Of a stretch of 35,118 nucleotides of DNA, positions 1 through 12,200 are shown one piece after another. Below the pieces are notes generated by a model. It worked only from the letters and a program-made list of their open reading frames with translations. It was not told where the DNA came from and searched no databases. Position numbers and translations under genes: made by a program. Origin of the DNA: Conoideocrella luteorostrata (taxonomy: Eukaryota > Ascomycota > Sordariomycetes > Hypocreales > Clavicipitaceae). The stretch lies in contig JASWJB010000389.1 in NCBI GenBank assembly GCA_032433595.1, forward strand, positions 1-35,118. Direction: 5' to 3'. Numbering within the stretch: the stretch's first letter is position 1; each line of letters begins with the position of its first letter.

Positions 1-57
1 CTTTATAAAAAAAAACAAAAAAAAAAACACGGCCCTCTAACGTTTCATATTTGACAG

Positions 58-558
58 GACGACGCCAATATCCCTTCCCTGCTAAGCATCCCCCATCTCG
101 GCTTCAAGCCCAACACCGACAAAACCTATCAAAGCACCCGCGAATTCGTCCTCTCCCGCTCCAATCCATACTTTGGCTTTGGGCCCGTGCTCAACTCCAC
201 TGGCGGGCCGCACCTAGGACCAGGAATGGCTTGGCCCATGGGGGTAATCATGCAGATCATGACGTCCGATAATGATGAGGAGATTGTGCATGGCATTAAG
301 CAGCTTATGAGCTCGACGAGCGGATTGGGTCTCATCCATGAGTCGGTTAATACATGGGATGATAGCAGGTGGTCTCGGTCTTGGTAAGTGACACGCTGTG
401 CTGGACAAAGTCTTATATTTCTCCAAACGGTAATGGGATGGCTAATGACCGTTTGTTTATGTGCGTATAGGTTTGCTTGGGCAAACGGCCTCTTTGGACA
501 AATGGTACTGGACCTTTTGGACAGAAAGCCCCATTTACTCACCAAGAGCTACCAGTAA
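58..558 (+). CDS. GH125 (Mug157-like) exo-alpha-mannosidase, C-terminal part
   Basis: Partial gene: the 5' exons lie left of the window. Position 58 follows an intron end (TTTGACAG, with CTCTAAC upstream as branch site). The exons are 58-383 and 471-558, separated by an 87-bp GTAAGT...ATAG intron at 384-470; the join restores a Trp codon and the frame closes at TAA 556-558. The translation begins DDANIPSLLSIPHLGF and continues with STGGPHLGPGMAWPMG, GLIHESVNTWDDSRWSRSW and FAWANGLFGQMV, the conserved C-terminal blocks of the DUF1237/GH125 family. Known members remove alpha-1,6-linked mannose; the fungal branch is named after S. pombe Mug157. The Glu in the LIHES block is probably the catalytic base, judged from the family. 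The gene converges with the HECT ligase gene, with 196 bp between stop codons. Family assignment is firm; substrate and localisation cannot be judged because the N-terminus is missing. Confidence 0.9.
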
Positions 559-754
559 ATAGTTTGTAATAGTCTCACAGTAATGATACTTCTGGCTAAA
601 AAAGAGACACCAAAACACTTGGGTACCCAGCTTATATGCATAGTGCATTTATCATGCACGCAATGAATACCTATCAAGTTCATGCTACCCTAACATGCAA
701 TATAGCGTTTCCCATGCGCCAACTTCCCTTATTTTGTAAGAATTCCCTCACCAT

Positions 755-3700
755 CTAACTTAAATCAAACCCAGCACCCGATGTCACAGCATACAACAAC
801 TTCTCTCTCAAAGTCGCCTCCGTGGTATACATCGGCAGCTTCAATAGATTCACACAAGTACTCGTACTCGGTAACCTCTCCTCATCTGAACCTCCATCTC
901 TGATACTAAAGTGGGGACGTAGCTGCGAGAATCCAAGAAGAGGTGCTCTGGGCGTCGAGCTGACATATTTGACTACGTCTCGCCTCTGGCCATCCGAGAA
1001 TCCAGCCATGACTTTCCAAAATAGTTTGATGGTATCATGTTCTTCGTTGTCGTCGCCAATGGCATAAAGACCGCTGTACACGGTATGCCGTCGGAGGTCG
1101 TCAATGTCAATCTCGGAGGAGTCCCCGCCCACAAGGCGCTGGAGCTCGGATTGGTTGAACATCGATAACCATGATGGACGAATAATGGAGCGTAGGCCCT
1201 TTAAAAATGCGGCGGTTTGATGAACCGGTTGCATAACGAGTCTGTGACGAGCCGCATAGGAAATATAGAGGAGGCGGTTGTCGTTCGTGACCGGGATGGA
1301 GTCACCATTGGCAATGAGTTTCCGGGTTGCAGTCTTGATAGGGTGGCCAGGTATGGATATTTGATCCGTGATAGTGAAGTCGAAGCCCAGTTCGGATACG
1401 TCGCCGGGGTAGTTTTTGAGCCGTAGGAGGCCTCTGTAGAGTTCTTCATCCATGTCTCGTAGGTCGTTGATGCTGCCTTTGTACGTGTTTTCCTCCCTAG
1501 GACCGGACGACGGCCATTTCAGGAGGAAGAACCCGGCAAAGGCAAGGTCGACCAGGATACCCTCGTAGAGGCATTTGCCAACAACGCGTCCTAAGAATTC
1601 GAAACGCTTCATCAAGCCGAGCATTTTATCTCTCCAGACAAGATCAGTTTCGTCCAGGCCAATCTGTCGAAGTGACTCGCGCAGAATGTCGGCGGCTGTG
1701 GGGTCGGGGAACAATAGACCTTGCTCATTGGAGCTGAACATGCCGAGGCTGTTTTCGCCATTTCCAAAGGCTTCAGAGGTTACGCCAATGAGAAATTCCT
1801 TGGTAACACCACCACCGTCTATACCGGCCTCTGGAGTATCAAATTGATCAACAAATGTGATTTGGATCAGATCCTTGAAACTTTCACCTATTTCGAAGAA
1901 CTGATCGAAGGCATCTTCGAACAGCTGACCGCGTCTGATCCTCGCGTGATGCCTAGATAAGGGGAGTAATGGGAATGGGATATGGCCTTCACGTCGAATC
2001 CTGTCCAGATGAATAAATTGGCGGAATATCTGGACTCTGGTTTCAAATGGCACCACGAAAGGCATGTGTTTCAAAATCCCGAGTTTGGGGCCCATTTGTG
2101 CCAGTCTTCGTTCCCGCTGGGCACGTGCTTGCTGTGCCTTTATTCGCTCTAGGCGGAGCTGTTGAGAAACTCTTTGTCCTATCATAGTGAGGTTGACGGA
2201 TGAGGCGACATGCCCATTGAACCGATCTTCGGTTGCGGCGTCGTCTTCATCACTGTCGCCCTCTTCTTCAAGGCTCTGTCGTTCTTCTTCAGCTATAACG
2301 GCATTGATAAAGTCTTCCTGCTCGAGTTTGGCGTTCATAAGCCAGTGGTTCGGAGGCAGGAAGCGTTTTCTCGAGTCTCTCTCGTATATCATCTTCAGTG
2401 CAGTGGTTACAATAATGCGAAGGCCGTCTAGGTCTAGCTTTGTAGAAGCGGCGGAAGAGAGGATTTCAAGCTGGGCTCCGTTATTCGACGAGTCCTCTGC
2501 TCCAAGGTACGAATCGAAGTGTGCTTTGGCTGCTTCTTCAATCGCCTTAGGAGATTGTGAGAGCTCCCCAGCCTTGTAATGCAACACGAATGCAGTATTC
2601 TTGAGAAATATGGTTAGACCGTTTACATCACTGAGAGACAGGCTGCATTGGCGGAGGCGAGATGTTGATGAACTGGAATCAATGATCGGGATTGTCATGC
2701 CACCAAAGAAGTCTTCATCATCGCTGAGTCGCAGAATGAATGTGTATAGTTCCAAAAATAAGAGGATAACTCGCCACTCTTGTTCTTCAGTGCTTTCTTG
2801 AGTCAAGCTGGGGATGCTTCGCAGATATCTGCGGATGACAGCCAATGGGGGCTCTGACTCTCGTTGCAGCTTGTTAAACACCGTAGTCTGCCGCATGATC
2901 TGCCACAAAAACTTGATCGTGGGAATAGAGCCAGATGATGTGGGTATTTGCTCAAGAAACAACCGCATCCTCGTATCGTCTGCGTTGTCTGGGAAGCAGT
3001 GCAGCAACGTAAGTATATAACCTGCAAGGAGACTGGTCCCGTAAGAATCCTTGGATGCAGAATATGCTAACTTCGACGAGAAATCCCGTAAAATGTTGGA
3101 GATGCCGTCATGATCCACTAAGGAGAGCAGTTGCTTAGTGATGAATGGACTTGGAGGTTGCAACACCGCACCCTTATCTTCGTTTGGGATGTTGTCCGCT
3201 TTCTTTCCCAGGCTTATTCTGACACTGATCTCCGAGGACAAGTACGTTAATTGTATTATAAGAGCGTTGAGATGAACAAATCTCGCGGAAGAGTCAAGAG
3301 ACACACGTCCGAGATCAATAAAGTGTGCTAATAACCATAGGAGGCTGTCCGTCGAGGGTAGCAACTCCGGCGACGATTCATAAGAGAGCTGAATAGCCTC
3401 GGCAAGCTTGGTAGCCTTGATGCCTCTCGATAGACGGGAGCTATGACGTTCGAAAAGATGTAAGTCACTGTGGGTAAAGAAGCTGAATGCGAGAGCTCGG
3501 TAGGCACCATTTGACCCTGCCTATATGTCAGCAAATATTTATCAAGATATCAAAAGCACGACGAACTCACCATCTTCCGGCAACGCTTGCAAAGGAGCTA
3601 GGAGCGAGTCGAATAGTAATTCGTTCCATCTTTCGTTCTGTTGGTCTTTGTACAGACATGCCAATGCTGTGTAGTATAGATCAATCGAGTTTATGACAGT

Positions 3701-4338
3701 ATGTGGATTATAGGATGCAAGTCTGGAGATGAGGTTCAGAAGAACGGACGGATCGGAAGGAATGGTGGCTCTGATATCAGATGCGTTAGTGTACCCTGTA
3801 ACAAATGGTGTGTTAAAATGTGCTTGAATACTCACTTCTCTGATACCATGGCACTGAGTGCGCAAATGAGGACATCGGTCAAGGATATGAGGCGGGATCT
3901 GTGAACGCCTCGAGGTGCTATGTGCTCGATATGGGCCGATTCGCAGTCTCTGGCAAACAAGCATGTTCGTTGAATATCATCGGATGATCGTCGAGAGAAA
4001 AAGGAAAGCAGTAGGTTGAAAGCTACAGGCAGACGTTCCGCTACTGCAACAGGCGATGCAGACGAACGATACAAGTTATCGAAGGCAGCCCTGTGGTTAT
4101 CCGCCAAGGATCGCCTCGCCCGGTGGCCACGCCATGTGCTCTGGATTTTGGAGGCTGCCCTTAATTTCTGTCGTTCCAAATGTCTTTTCTCTCGCTCCGC
4201 CTGGGCGTCGGACACGGTCTTTGTGGTGCTGGAGACAACGGCAGGACTCCAAGATGTGTTTGCGAAGGGGTTGCCGGCCTGTCCGCTCAGGTTGACGTTG
4301 CGAGGTCGTCTTGAGTTGCCGGTGAATGTCGAGAACAT
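755..4338 (-). CDS. hul5: HECT-type E3 ubiquitin ligase, Hul5/UBE3C family
   Basis: Three exons on the minus strand: 4338-3836, 3770-3571 and 3516-755. The introns are 3771-3835 (65 bp, GTGAGT...ATCAG, branch ACTAAC) and 3517-3570 (54 bp, GTGAGT...GGCAG). Phases agree and give 1154 residues. The start is MFSTFTGNSR, as in the short N-terminus before the IQ motif in UBE3C. An IQ-like segment (KIQSTWRGHRARRS) lies at about 60-80. A long helical middle region follows, with an acidic stretch EEEGDSDEDDAATED. The HECT domain fills about 760-1154: GIDGGGVTKEF, the N-lobe block FLGRVVGKCLYEGILVDL, and the C-lobe block STSTCVNLLKLP, whose Cys 1122 is the ubiquitin thioester site. Hul5 in yeast is a proteasome-associated chain-elongating ligase for misfolded proteins; that role is inferred here from family membership. 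The family is certain and the Hul5 assignment likely, from the IQ motif plus HECT layout and length. Confidence 0.93.
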
Positions 4339-6144
4339 GTTGGTGGCAGGCCGGAAGGCACTCCAGCATGCATAATCTGGACTGCACAGCACGCACACAG
4401 AGAAGATTGAAATGCTATAATATGTTTGGCCTAGAGCGTCTGGAGGCTGCTGACTCTTGGTTTGAGTTGAATGTTCTGGAGGGTTCGAATGTTTGCATGG
4501 ATGTGGTAAGCTACATAATAAGCTACCCGCAGAAAGACATGGACGTAGTAGGCCTTCGTTGAGCTGCAATGAACAGGCTGGATGCGGCGGGGTAGTATAC
4601 ACCACAACTTGGGACTCCTAAGGTAGTCCAACAGTGCGCAGGCGGACGCGCGTTGACGAGTCTTAAAGCAGCGCCCAACACTCCCGCGGCTCCAATGAAC
4701 CACCCAGCCACACAACCAAGCCCGCCAGTTGAGCCAGCCGGAGATATAGTTACAATATGGGGCGCAAAGGTTTTGCATACCTGCTAGCGTGAAAGGTGCC
4801 AGTAAATGTGCAAAAAGTTTATGCCGCTCGCTGTAGTAGACTACCTACCTATACTCTTGCAGTCCAGTAGATGTTGAACGGCTGGTACTCCGCAGTCAGT
4901 TGGCTGCTCCGTACATGCTTGGCGCTGGAAGGTTTCAACGACTATTGGTAGGCAATAAAAATAAAGTGCATTGAATAGCACCAAAATCTAATTATTGCGG
5001 ACCAAGTTATCATCTGTAAAGCAGCTCGAGACTTGTTGATTGAGCCTGGTCCCACGAGTGCCGTACCTTATCGTTCTGTGGGTTTCTTTGGTAGACCTAT
5101 CTCTCTTTCGTGCGGTGATTTTGCGTACTTGAGCTGATGCGCCACCACGCCCCATGTATGCTGTGATGCTATTCACCACGTCACTAGACCCACGTCAAGT
5201 GCGATACTTGCCAGGTACCTCCGGTTAAGCTCAACATGCTAGAAAACTATTACATTAAATTCCTCATATGACTGCTTTAAGATAACTAACTCAGGTAATG
5301 GTAGTAACTTTATTCCTATTTATAATAGAAATACTCACAAATTTAGGCACAAAACAGGCCTCCAAGTGAGGCTCGTGCTGATATCACTAGTCTACGCAAG
5401 CAATGTATCTCTTTGTAGAGAGAGTTGTTGCGTCGACTTCTACGGAGTACCACAGTAAGATTCTCACATAAATAGAGGTACCCATCATCCCGCTAGGCCC
5501 TGATTGGCCCACATGGCGATTCGTGACATGCCCGAGGCCTCTCGGCATCCAAAGGGATTGTGCGGCTGGCAGATGCACTTGACGTGGCTTCCAAATAGCT
5601 CTACTCCGTACCTCTAGCCCCAGATGTCGCATTTATGGATGAAGAGGGATGGGGTGTGTACTTCGTATGCTCGGCGGGGGATTGAAACTAGCCGTGGCAG
5701 GGCCTCCGAGTGCTGGCTCTGGATGATTATGCGGTCAGGTACTCCGAATGCTTGAGCTGCAATGGACCAAGTCTCACGTGGGCCCACAACTCTATTCTTA
5801 TCGAGAATCATCATGTTGATTTTGCTGTCCTTGCGTTGCAGCTCTATCTACAATTTCTCAACATCCGGCAAGAGGTTAGCTAGCATAGAAGTAGTTTTCG
5901 GTTGTACGGAGTACGACTGGAGTTGTGGTGGAATGTTGAACAGGTCGACCGCGGACTTGGCCAAAACCCAGTCTGTGCAAGATCAAACAAGAATTGAGTG
6001 AGACATTCAGGGTTGTCTTGGGGCAGCCTTCCCGGGCAGCCATCAGCCCTCGAGAATGACTTTGCCTCCCCCGCATACTTCTTACATGAGTATAAAGTAC
6101 GGGGTGGCCTTGGGTAAGGACGCGAGTGCTTAGGTAAGTGGGGA

Positions 6145-6190
6145 GTGAGTTAGAGTGAGTGTAGATAGTGAGTTAGAGTGAGTGTAGATA
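6145..6190. repeat. Two-copy 23-bp direct tandem repeat
   Basis: The unit GTGAGTTAGAGTGAGTGTAG plus ATA occurs twice exactly, at 6145-6167 and 6168-6190, followed by a partial third copy (GTGAGTG). It is internally built from GTGAGTT/GTGAGTG submotifs, which points to replication slippage. It lies about 800 bp upstream of the pab1 start codon. No function can be read from it. Confidence 0.85.
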
Positions 6191-6611
6191 GTGAGTGTAC
6201 GGTACTTGGCTGGCTGTGTTTTCGCCTGATGTGTGGGAAGCTATCTCTACTCCTGAAGGTATGGAGTACTCTGGGCCGGTGCATCTTCCACCAACAAAGG
6301 CGGTCGGAGAACGGCCGAATCACGCCGCCTTGATTGTCCCCTTTATGGTGCCCTGGGGTATGTACCCAGGTACCCAGGTACCTTCCGACCTAAAGTACGC
6401 ACAACAATCAGCCAGGAAGGATCGCTCCACCAGCCCGCCAGGTATGGCAGCCCATACAAAAAAAAAAAACGTTTGGGAAGGAAATTTCCTCTCCTCCTCT
6501 CCCACACCAACACCACCCTTTATCCCAAAACACCCCAAACCCCAAAAAACGCGAGTCTGTTCAGAGGTACGGTCGTAGACCCGATTCTCTGTTCGTTCTC
6601 TTGTTCAACCG

Positions 6612-6655
6612 CAACAAAAAACATTCAAAAAAAATTTAAAACTTTCCAAAAAATC
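6612..6655 (+). promoter_or_regulatory. A-rich tract in the presumed pab1 5' leader
   Basis: The stretch contains ACAAAAAACATTC, an eight-A run, TTTAAAAC and a six-A run, and lies about 320-360 bp before the pab1 start codon, upstream of a likely leader intron. Animal PABP mRNAs carry an A-rich element in the 5' UTR that PABP itself binds to limit its own translation. The position and composition here suit the same feedback, but whether the tract is transcribed is inferred; it could instead be a poly(dA:dT) promoter element. A second, longer A run lies at 6458-6469. Confidence 0.4.
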
Positions 6656-6854
6656 CTCCTGCCTGTCTTCTTGCCTTCGTGCAGATAGACTACCTCCCAC
6701 ATCACACGTAGCATAGTCTTCGAGTCGGGCTTCTTGGTCACTACTCAGATTTTTCTCCGTATCTTCCTTTCTGCCACTTTTTCACTTGGTGTGCGGAGTC
6801 GTCTCAACCTGTTCTCAGGACTACTATTGTTGAATTGGTTTGTCTCTCTGGTCC

Positions 6855-6941
6855 GTTAGTATGATGGCCCTTCCCTCAAGGCCGTTGTATTTTGTTATTC
6901 GAGTCGTGTATGCTAACGTCGTAATCCATCGACCTTTTTAG
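6855..6941 (+). other. Probable 5' UTR intron of pab1
   Basis: A GTTAGT donor at 6855 is followed by a TGCTAAC branch-site match at 6911-6917 and a pyrimidine-rich acceptor CCTTTTTAG ending at 6941, giving an 87-bp intron 33 bp upstream of the ATG. The branch site to acceptor spacing is normal for this genome. The acceptor side is strong; the donor is non-optimal and could lie elsewhere upstream. Confidence 0.5.
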
Positions 6942-6974
6942 ATACATTCATCTTTCGTATCCCTCGTATTCAAA

Positions 6975-9286
6975 ATGGCCGCCAACACTTCCTCCGGCGC
7001 TGTTGATCAGCTTGCCAACGACCTAAGCAGCACTTCCCTCAACAATGGCGGCGATGCCAAGCCCACCGTTGATACCAACGTGACCGCTGGCTCTGAAGAT
7101 GCTTCTGCTCCTACCCCTAACTCTGCGGCTCCCCACCCTCAGAACTCTGCCTCTCTCTACGTTGGAGAGCTCGATCCTTCCGTTACCGAGGCCATGCTTT
7201 TCGAACTCTTCTCCCAGATCGGCGCCGTCGCTTCCATTCGTGTCTGCCGTGATGCAGTTACTCGTCGCTCCCTCGGCTATGCATACGTGAATTACAACTC
7301 CACCGCGGACGGCGAGAAGGCTCTCGAAGAACTCAACTACACAGTCATCAAGGGTCGTCCCTGCCGCATCATGTGGTCCCAGCGTGACCCTGCCCTTCGC
7401 AAGACTGGCCAAGGCAATGTCTTCATCAAGAACCTGGATGTGGCCATTGACAACAAGGCTCTCCACGATACTTTTGCTGCTTTTGGAAACATTCTGAGTT
7501 GCAAAGTTGCTCAGGATGAGAACGGCAACTCTAAAGGCTACGGTTTTGTTCACTATGAAACCGACGAGGCTGCCCAACAGGCCATCAAGCACGTAAACGG
7601 CATGCTTCTCAATGAGAAGAAGGTCTATGTTGGCCATCACATTCCGAAGAAGGATCGCCAGAGCAAATTTGAAGAAATGAAGGCCAACTTCACCAACATT
7701 TACGTCAAGAATGTCAGCACTGATGCCTCTGACGACGAATTCCGTGACCTCTTTGAGAGGCACGGTGAGATTACCTCTTCATCTCTCGCTCGTGACCCGG
7801 ATGGCAAGAGTCGAGGCTTCGGTTTCGTCAACTACACTACTCACGAGGCCGCGGCCATGGCCGTCGAGGAGCTCCATGGAAAGGATTTCCGCGGCCAGGA
7901 TCTCTATGTCGGTCGTGCCCAGAAGAAGCATGAGCGAGAGGAAGAGCTGCGCAAGTCTTACGAGGCTGCCCGTCTCGAAAAGGCAAACAAGTACCAGGGT
8001 GTCAATCTCTACATCAAAAATCTCGATGATGACGTTGATGACGACAAGCTTCGCCAGATGTTCTCTGAGTTCGGTCCCATCACCTCTGCCAAGGTCATGC
8101 GTGATGCTCCTGGCGAAGGTTCCGATGACGAGAAGGAGAAGGAGGAAAGTGACGAGAAGGAGGTTGAGACTAAGGAGGAGACCAAGGAAGAAGGCGAGGA
8201 AGAAGATGCCGAGAAGAAGGGTGACAAGAAGGGCGATAAGAAGTTCGGTAAGAGCAAGGGCTTCGGATTTGTCTGCTTCAGCAACCCCGACGATGCCACC
8301 AAGGCTGTTGCCGAAATGAATCAGCGCATGATCAACGGCAAGCCCCTTTACGTGGCTCTCGCTCAGCGCAAGGACGTTCGCAAGAGCCAGCTTGAGGCTA
8401 GTATCCAGGCTCGTAACCAGTTGCGTATGCAGCAGGCCGCTGCCGCTGCCGGAATGCCCCAGCAGTACATGCAGCCTCCAGTCTTCTACGGTCAGCAGCC
8501 TGGCTTCATGCCTCAAGGCGGTCGCGGCATGCCATTCCCCCAGCCGGGTATGAGCATGGGTCGTGCCCAGGCAGGTCAGTTCCCTGGCTACCCTCAGCAG
8601 GGTGGCCGGGGTGGTGTTCCGCAGCAAATGCCCCCTAACATGTACTTGCCTGGTCAGTTTCCTCCACAGTACGGTCAGCCCGGTACTCCTCAGTTTATGG
8701 CTGCCATGCAGGCTCAGCAGGCCGCGATGGGTGGCGGTCGTGGCGGTCCTCAAGGTGGTCGCGGTATGCCTCCTCCTAACGCGGGCCCCGGTAGCATGCC
8801 TGGATACCCTCCCAACAACCGCCAAGGTGGCGCTGGTCGTGGAGGAAACGGTCGTAACAACAACACCGGGGGCAATAACAGCAATACCAACAACAGCGTC
8901 CCAAGCCAGGGCGGTCGTGGCGAGGGCAACAGTGCCTCAGTACTTCAAACCCAGCTTAGTGCTGCTCAACCCGGTCAGCAGAAGCAGATTCTGGGAGAGA
9001 TTATATTCCCCAAGATCCAAGCTATCAACGCTGAGCTTGCTGGAAAGATTACTGGTATGCTCCTCGAGATGGACAACACTGAACTCATTAACTTGTAAGT
9101 TGGACCCCTTGACAACGGGCTCAGCGAGGACCGCGTAATTAACAGTATTTTAGGATTGAGGATGATGCTGCTCTGAAGGCGAAGGTTGACGAGGCTCTCG
9201 CTGTGTACGACGAATATGTCAAGTCTCAGGGCACCGAGCAGACTAGTGGTGGCGAGGCTAAGAAGGAGGAGGAGAGTAAGGCTTAA
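6975..9286 (+). CDS. pab1: Poly(A)-binding protein, cytoplasmic/nuclear (Pab1)
   Basis: Two exons, 6975-9094 and 9154-9286, with a 59-bp GTAAGT...TTTTAG intron just before the C-terminal tail, giving 750 residues. It has four RRMs: RRM1 about 60-138 ([18 protein letters not shown]), RRM2 about 148-225 ([16 protein letters not shown]), RRM3 about 241-318 ([15 protein letters not shown]) and RRM4 about 344-468 ([19 protein letters not shown]). RRM4 carries an acidic/lysine-rich insertion of about 45 residues between RNP2 and RNP1. A Gln/Pro/Gly-rich linker with GGRG repeats follows, then the MLLE domain about 655-735 ([26 protein letters not shown]). The protein binds mRNA poly(A) tails and couples them to translation and deadenylation; MLLE recruits PAM2-motif partners. 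The start is the first in-frame ATG, context CAAAATGG. A leader intron and an A-rich tract upstream hint at regulation. Identification is certain. Confidence 0.98.
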
Positions 9287-10342
9287 ACGATAAGAAGAAG
9301 CTGCCGATGCCCTCTTTCAAAAAATTATTGATACTTTCTCATTTGTGTTTTCCTTTGTCAGTATCTTTCTCTATTCTCCCAGCTCAGCGCTGGACCCTTA
9401 TCTTTGGGAATATTTTAGGTTTCGGACAATATGTGGCTGGCAGGGGCTCTTTTTTTTTTTCATGCCCGGCTTGAACCCCCACATATTCGAAAAGTTTGCA
9501 TTATGTACAGATAGACTTCTTTGCTATTTCTTCCTTCCCACAAAAGGAAAGGATGCACCAAAAGTTGGGGATTGCCCGTGGCAAACAGGGCAATTCCGAG
9601 AAGCAAAGAGATGGCTGACACCCGGCGCGGTGACTGCAAGCTAACTCTATCATCGGGATAGAGCCCGGTTGGAAGGCGTTGGAAGGCTGTCGTTTCGATA
9701 AGAACCGACTGAAGTATGCTTTATACCCCCCACTGAACAGACGGACAGATGGCCTACTTGGCGAGAGGTCAGGATTGACAAAAAGTGGATTATGCTAGTA
9801 GAGGTTGTAATGAATGAATATTCTGAGACACAGTTGACTTGATAAATGGTTTCGTGATGTGGTGTGTATGATTTTTTTTTCTGTGGTTTTGTTTCAGAGA
9901 AGTAATTTGAGGTGGATTTTTTGTTTGCGCCAGTTGCTGCTTTGGAGCCTGGTGGTGATAAGAACTGTGATACGAAGTCTATGCATGACTAACTACCTAT
10001 ATATACAACCATACATATATATGCCAGCATGTGGTTTCCTGGTGCTGCTCATTTGCTTAAGCGATGCCGTGGATCCAACTGAGTTATATAATTTAACCTC
10101 ATTATCAGTACGTCGAATTTATGGACGCTTGTTCAATTTTTCCTCAGAACACCAAATAATCCCGTCCCACCGATCTGAACCGTATGCCTTTATTCAATCC
10201 GATACAATACCATGTAAACTAATAAGAGACAAAAAGGGGAAAGTATCAGAGAAGTGTTAAAAAAAAAAAAAAAAAAGAGAACGGGAAAGTAACCCCCGCC
10301 CCCTCTGCCACCCTTGTCAACCACACCAGAACCATGTATTAG
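9287..10342. other. Intergenic region between convergent genes
   Basis: About 1 kb between the stop codons of pab1 (+) and the membrane-protein gene (-). It should contain both 3' UTRs. There is a T-rich block after pab1 and an A17 run at about 10260-10276. No gene or RNA was recognised. Confidence 0.7.
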
Positions 10343-12200
10343 TTAAGAATATGAGCCATCACCAATGCCATTCCGCTGCTCAATGTCATGATATACGTAC
10401 TTTTGGCTCCTATCAATGGAATACAGTGACTCCATCACCTTACTCTTCTGCTGGGCCCTCACGTCAGCCAGGTAGTCCCTTACATTGACAATACCTCTGA
10501 TTTGATCATCAAGAGTCAAGGTCGAGGAATTCAGACCCCGGACAAGCTGAGAGGCGAGTTTGCCTCGTACGCTTTCCAGAGATGATTTCAAATTGACAAG
10601 CTTGCCATGATGGCCGACTAGATTGCCCTTGTTACGGACAGTTTTTTGGCGCACATCGTGTAGCAAGGCACGATTTTTCTCGAATTTGCGGAGCTGAGTG
10701 GCTCGGGGGCCGAGGATACGCGCCCATAAGCCAGATAGTAGCTCGGCTTGAAATTCCTCCTGGGTGGATGATTCGTGGGCCACGGTGCGGCCTAATTTGA
10801 GAAAGTGGGCGTCGATATCGTCGAAGAGGGCGAAGAGGGTTACAGAGTTTTGCAGTTCGGCTTGGATAGCTTCTTCAAGGGTGGAGAGGAAGTTGTTGAA
10901 GAGGAGCTGGACCATGCGCTGTTCGCGTTGCGGGTTGGACATACCGAAGAGACAGGTGGTGAGGCGGCCGAGGCGAGTGGGTGCTCCGGCAGAGTCTTCG
11001 AGAATGGTGGTTGTGGTGAGAAAGTTGTGGATGTTGTCGTAGGCGTGGGAGATGGATGACGACGGGGCCTTGGTGTTGAGGCGGTTGAGATGCATTCTTG
11101 CCCAGTCCATGACGCTGAGGATGCTGAAAAGTACAAAAATTAGCAAACTTGAATACATCACTTGGGTAGATTTGAGAGGCGGTGCATGTCAGTTTGTATA
11201 CCTGTCAATGTCGCCGTCGACGTGAGTATGAAATTTGGTTAGCTCCATGACAAGCTTCTTCATAGCTTCGCTGATGGCATCTAGATTCTCGACAATGATA
11301 TCCGCGTCTGCCATTCCGCTGACACGCACGGACTCGGCCAGGTCCCATACTGCGATGCTTGTAGACTGGAGGTCTTTGACATGTGCAACTGCAGGCTCAG
11401 AGAAGTAGATGAGGGGTTCGAAAGAGCGGGCGATGCCGGCAACCTTGACTAGATCACCGACTGGTCGAGGCGTGGCGGGTGCGATCAACGTTCTCGCCAT
11501 GGAGATGGAGAGGAACAAAAAGAGGATGCCCGAAAGAACTGTCCTCCAACTTTTCGTAATGGCGCGGTGTTTTTGTTGTATGAATGCTATGGCAGCTTCT
11601 ATAAGTTTAGTTCGCTGCTGGACTTCTGCCCGAACAGCAAAGCGGAAGTCTATACAGCTGAGTTAGCCAGGAGCTCGGGTTATAGAAGTGCACTTTTCAA
11701 CTGTCATTTCTAAGCGCGGGCAACTTACAGTTATCCGGTCCTGGTGATGCTCTAGATTCTGACTCAATTTCTGGGCTCCCTCTGTCGTCTCTCAATGCTG
11801 TCATATCTTCACCCATTCCTGGGCTGGGGCTTCGTCCCTTTTCCGGACTCAGACTTCCCTGCGGTAACCTTGTCCGGATTGCCTGCTCCAGAATCAAATC
11901 ATCCTCCGTTTCCTCCTCGTCTGAGCCCGGTGACACATCCCTAATAGACTGCCGTTGTTGTGCCTGATATTGCTGCTGTTGAAGATGCTGGTGCTTCCAA
12001 AAGCCGCGACTGCGGTCGCCGTTGCCGAGCCTCCGCCAGGCCGGCGGCGAGTAACCACCTGCTGAACCGATGTCTGATTCCTCGAGATCCTCCGTTGCCG
12101 GCTCGCTGGGCACTGCCGACGAGTGGCGCATTGATACCGGGCTGACTGGAGGTTCGAAGTCCTGTAAGGAGGCGTCGAGGCCTTCTAGAGGGTCGGCCAT
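10343..12200 (-). CDS. Conserved-looking single-span membrane protein of unknown function
   Basis: I do not recognise a named family. Three exons: 12200-11729, 11649-11202 and 11123-10343. The introns are 11650-11728 (79 bp, GTAAGT...GTATAG) and 11124-11201 (78 bp, GTATAC...TTTCAG). All phases fit, giving 566 residues. The start MADPLEGLDASLQDFE has an AAAGATGG context. Residues 1-150 are acidic, Ser/Pro-rich and probably disordered (DEEETEDD). Basic, helical sequence precedes one transmembrane segment at about 194-213 (VLSGILFLFLSISMARTLI). The remaining 350 residues are helical and rich in heptad-like stretches, with no catalytic motif visible. One span flanked by a disordered N-terminus and a long helical domain suits an organelle or nuclear-envelope tether, but that is a guess. 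A separate membrane-type frame overlaps the 5' end (see 11941-12570), so the true N-terminus could be longer. Confidence 0.8.

Larger units (their letters stand above)
4339..6974. other. Intergenic region between divergent hul5 and pab1
   Basis: About 2.6 kb between two divergently transcribed genes. No convincing gene was seen: the open frames are short, lack recognisable motifs and have no intron structure joining them. The region holds several CGGAGTAC-type motifs (5441-5450, 5602-5610, 5904-5913), a two-copy 23-bp tandem repeat near 6145 and, next to pab1, A-rich and pyrimidine-rich leader sequence. Both promoters must lie here. Confidence 0.7.

Noticed and set aside
7023..7763. 246-codon open frame antisense to pab1
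   Set aside because: Also a codon-bias shadow of pab1; no domain or independent signals.
7779..8825. 348-codon open frame antisense to pab1
   Set aside because: A shadow of the strongly codon-biased pab1 exon; its Leu/Thr/Ser-rich composition mirrors the coding strand.
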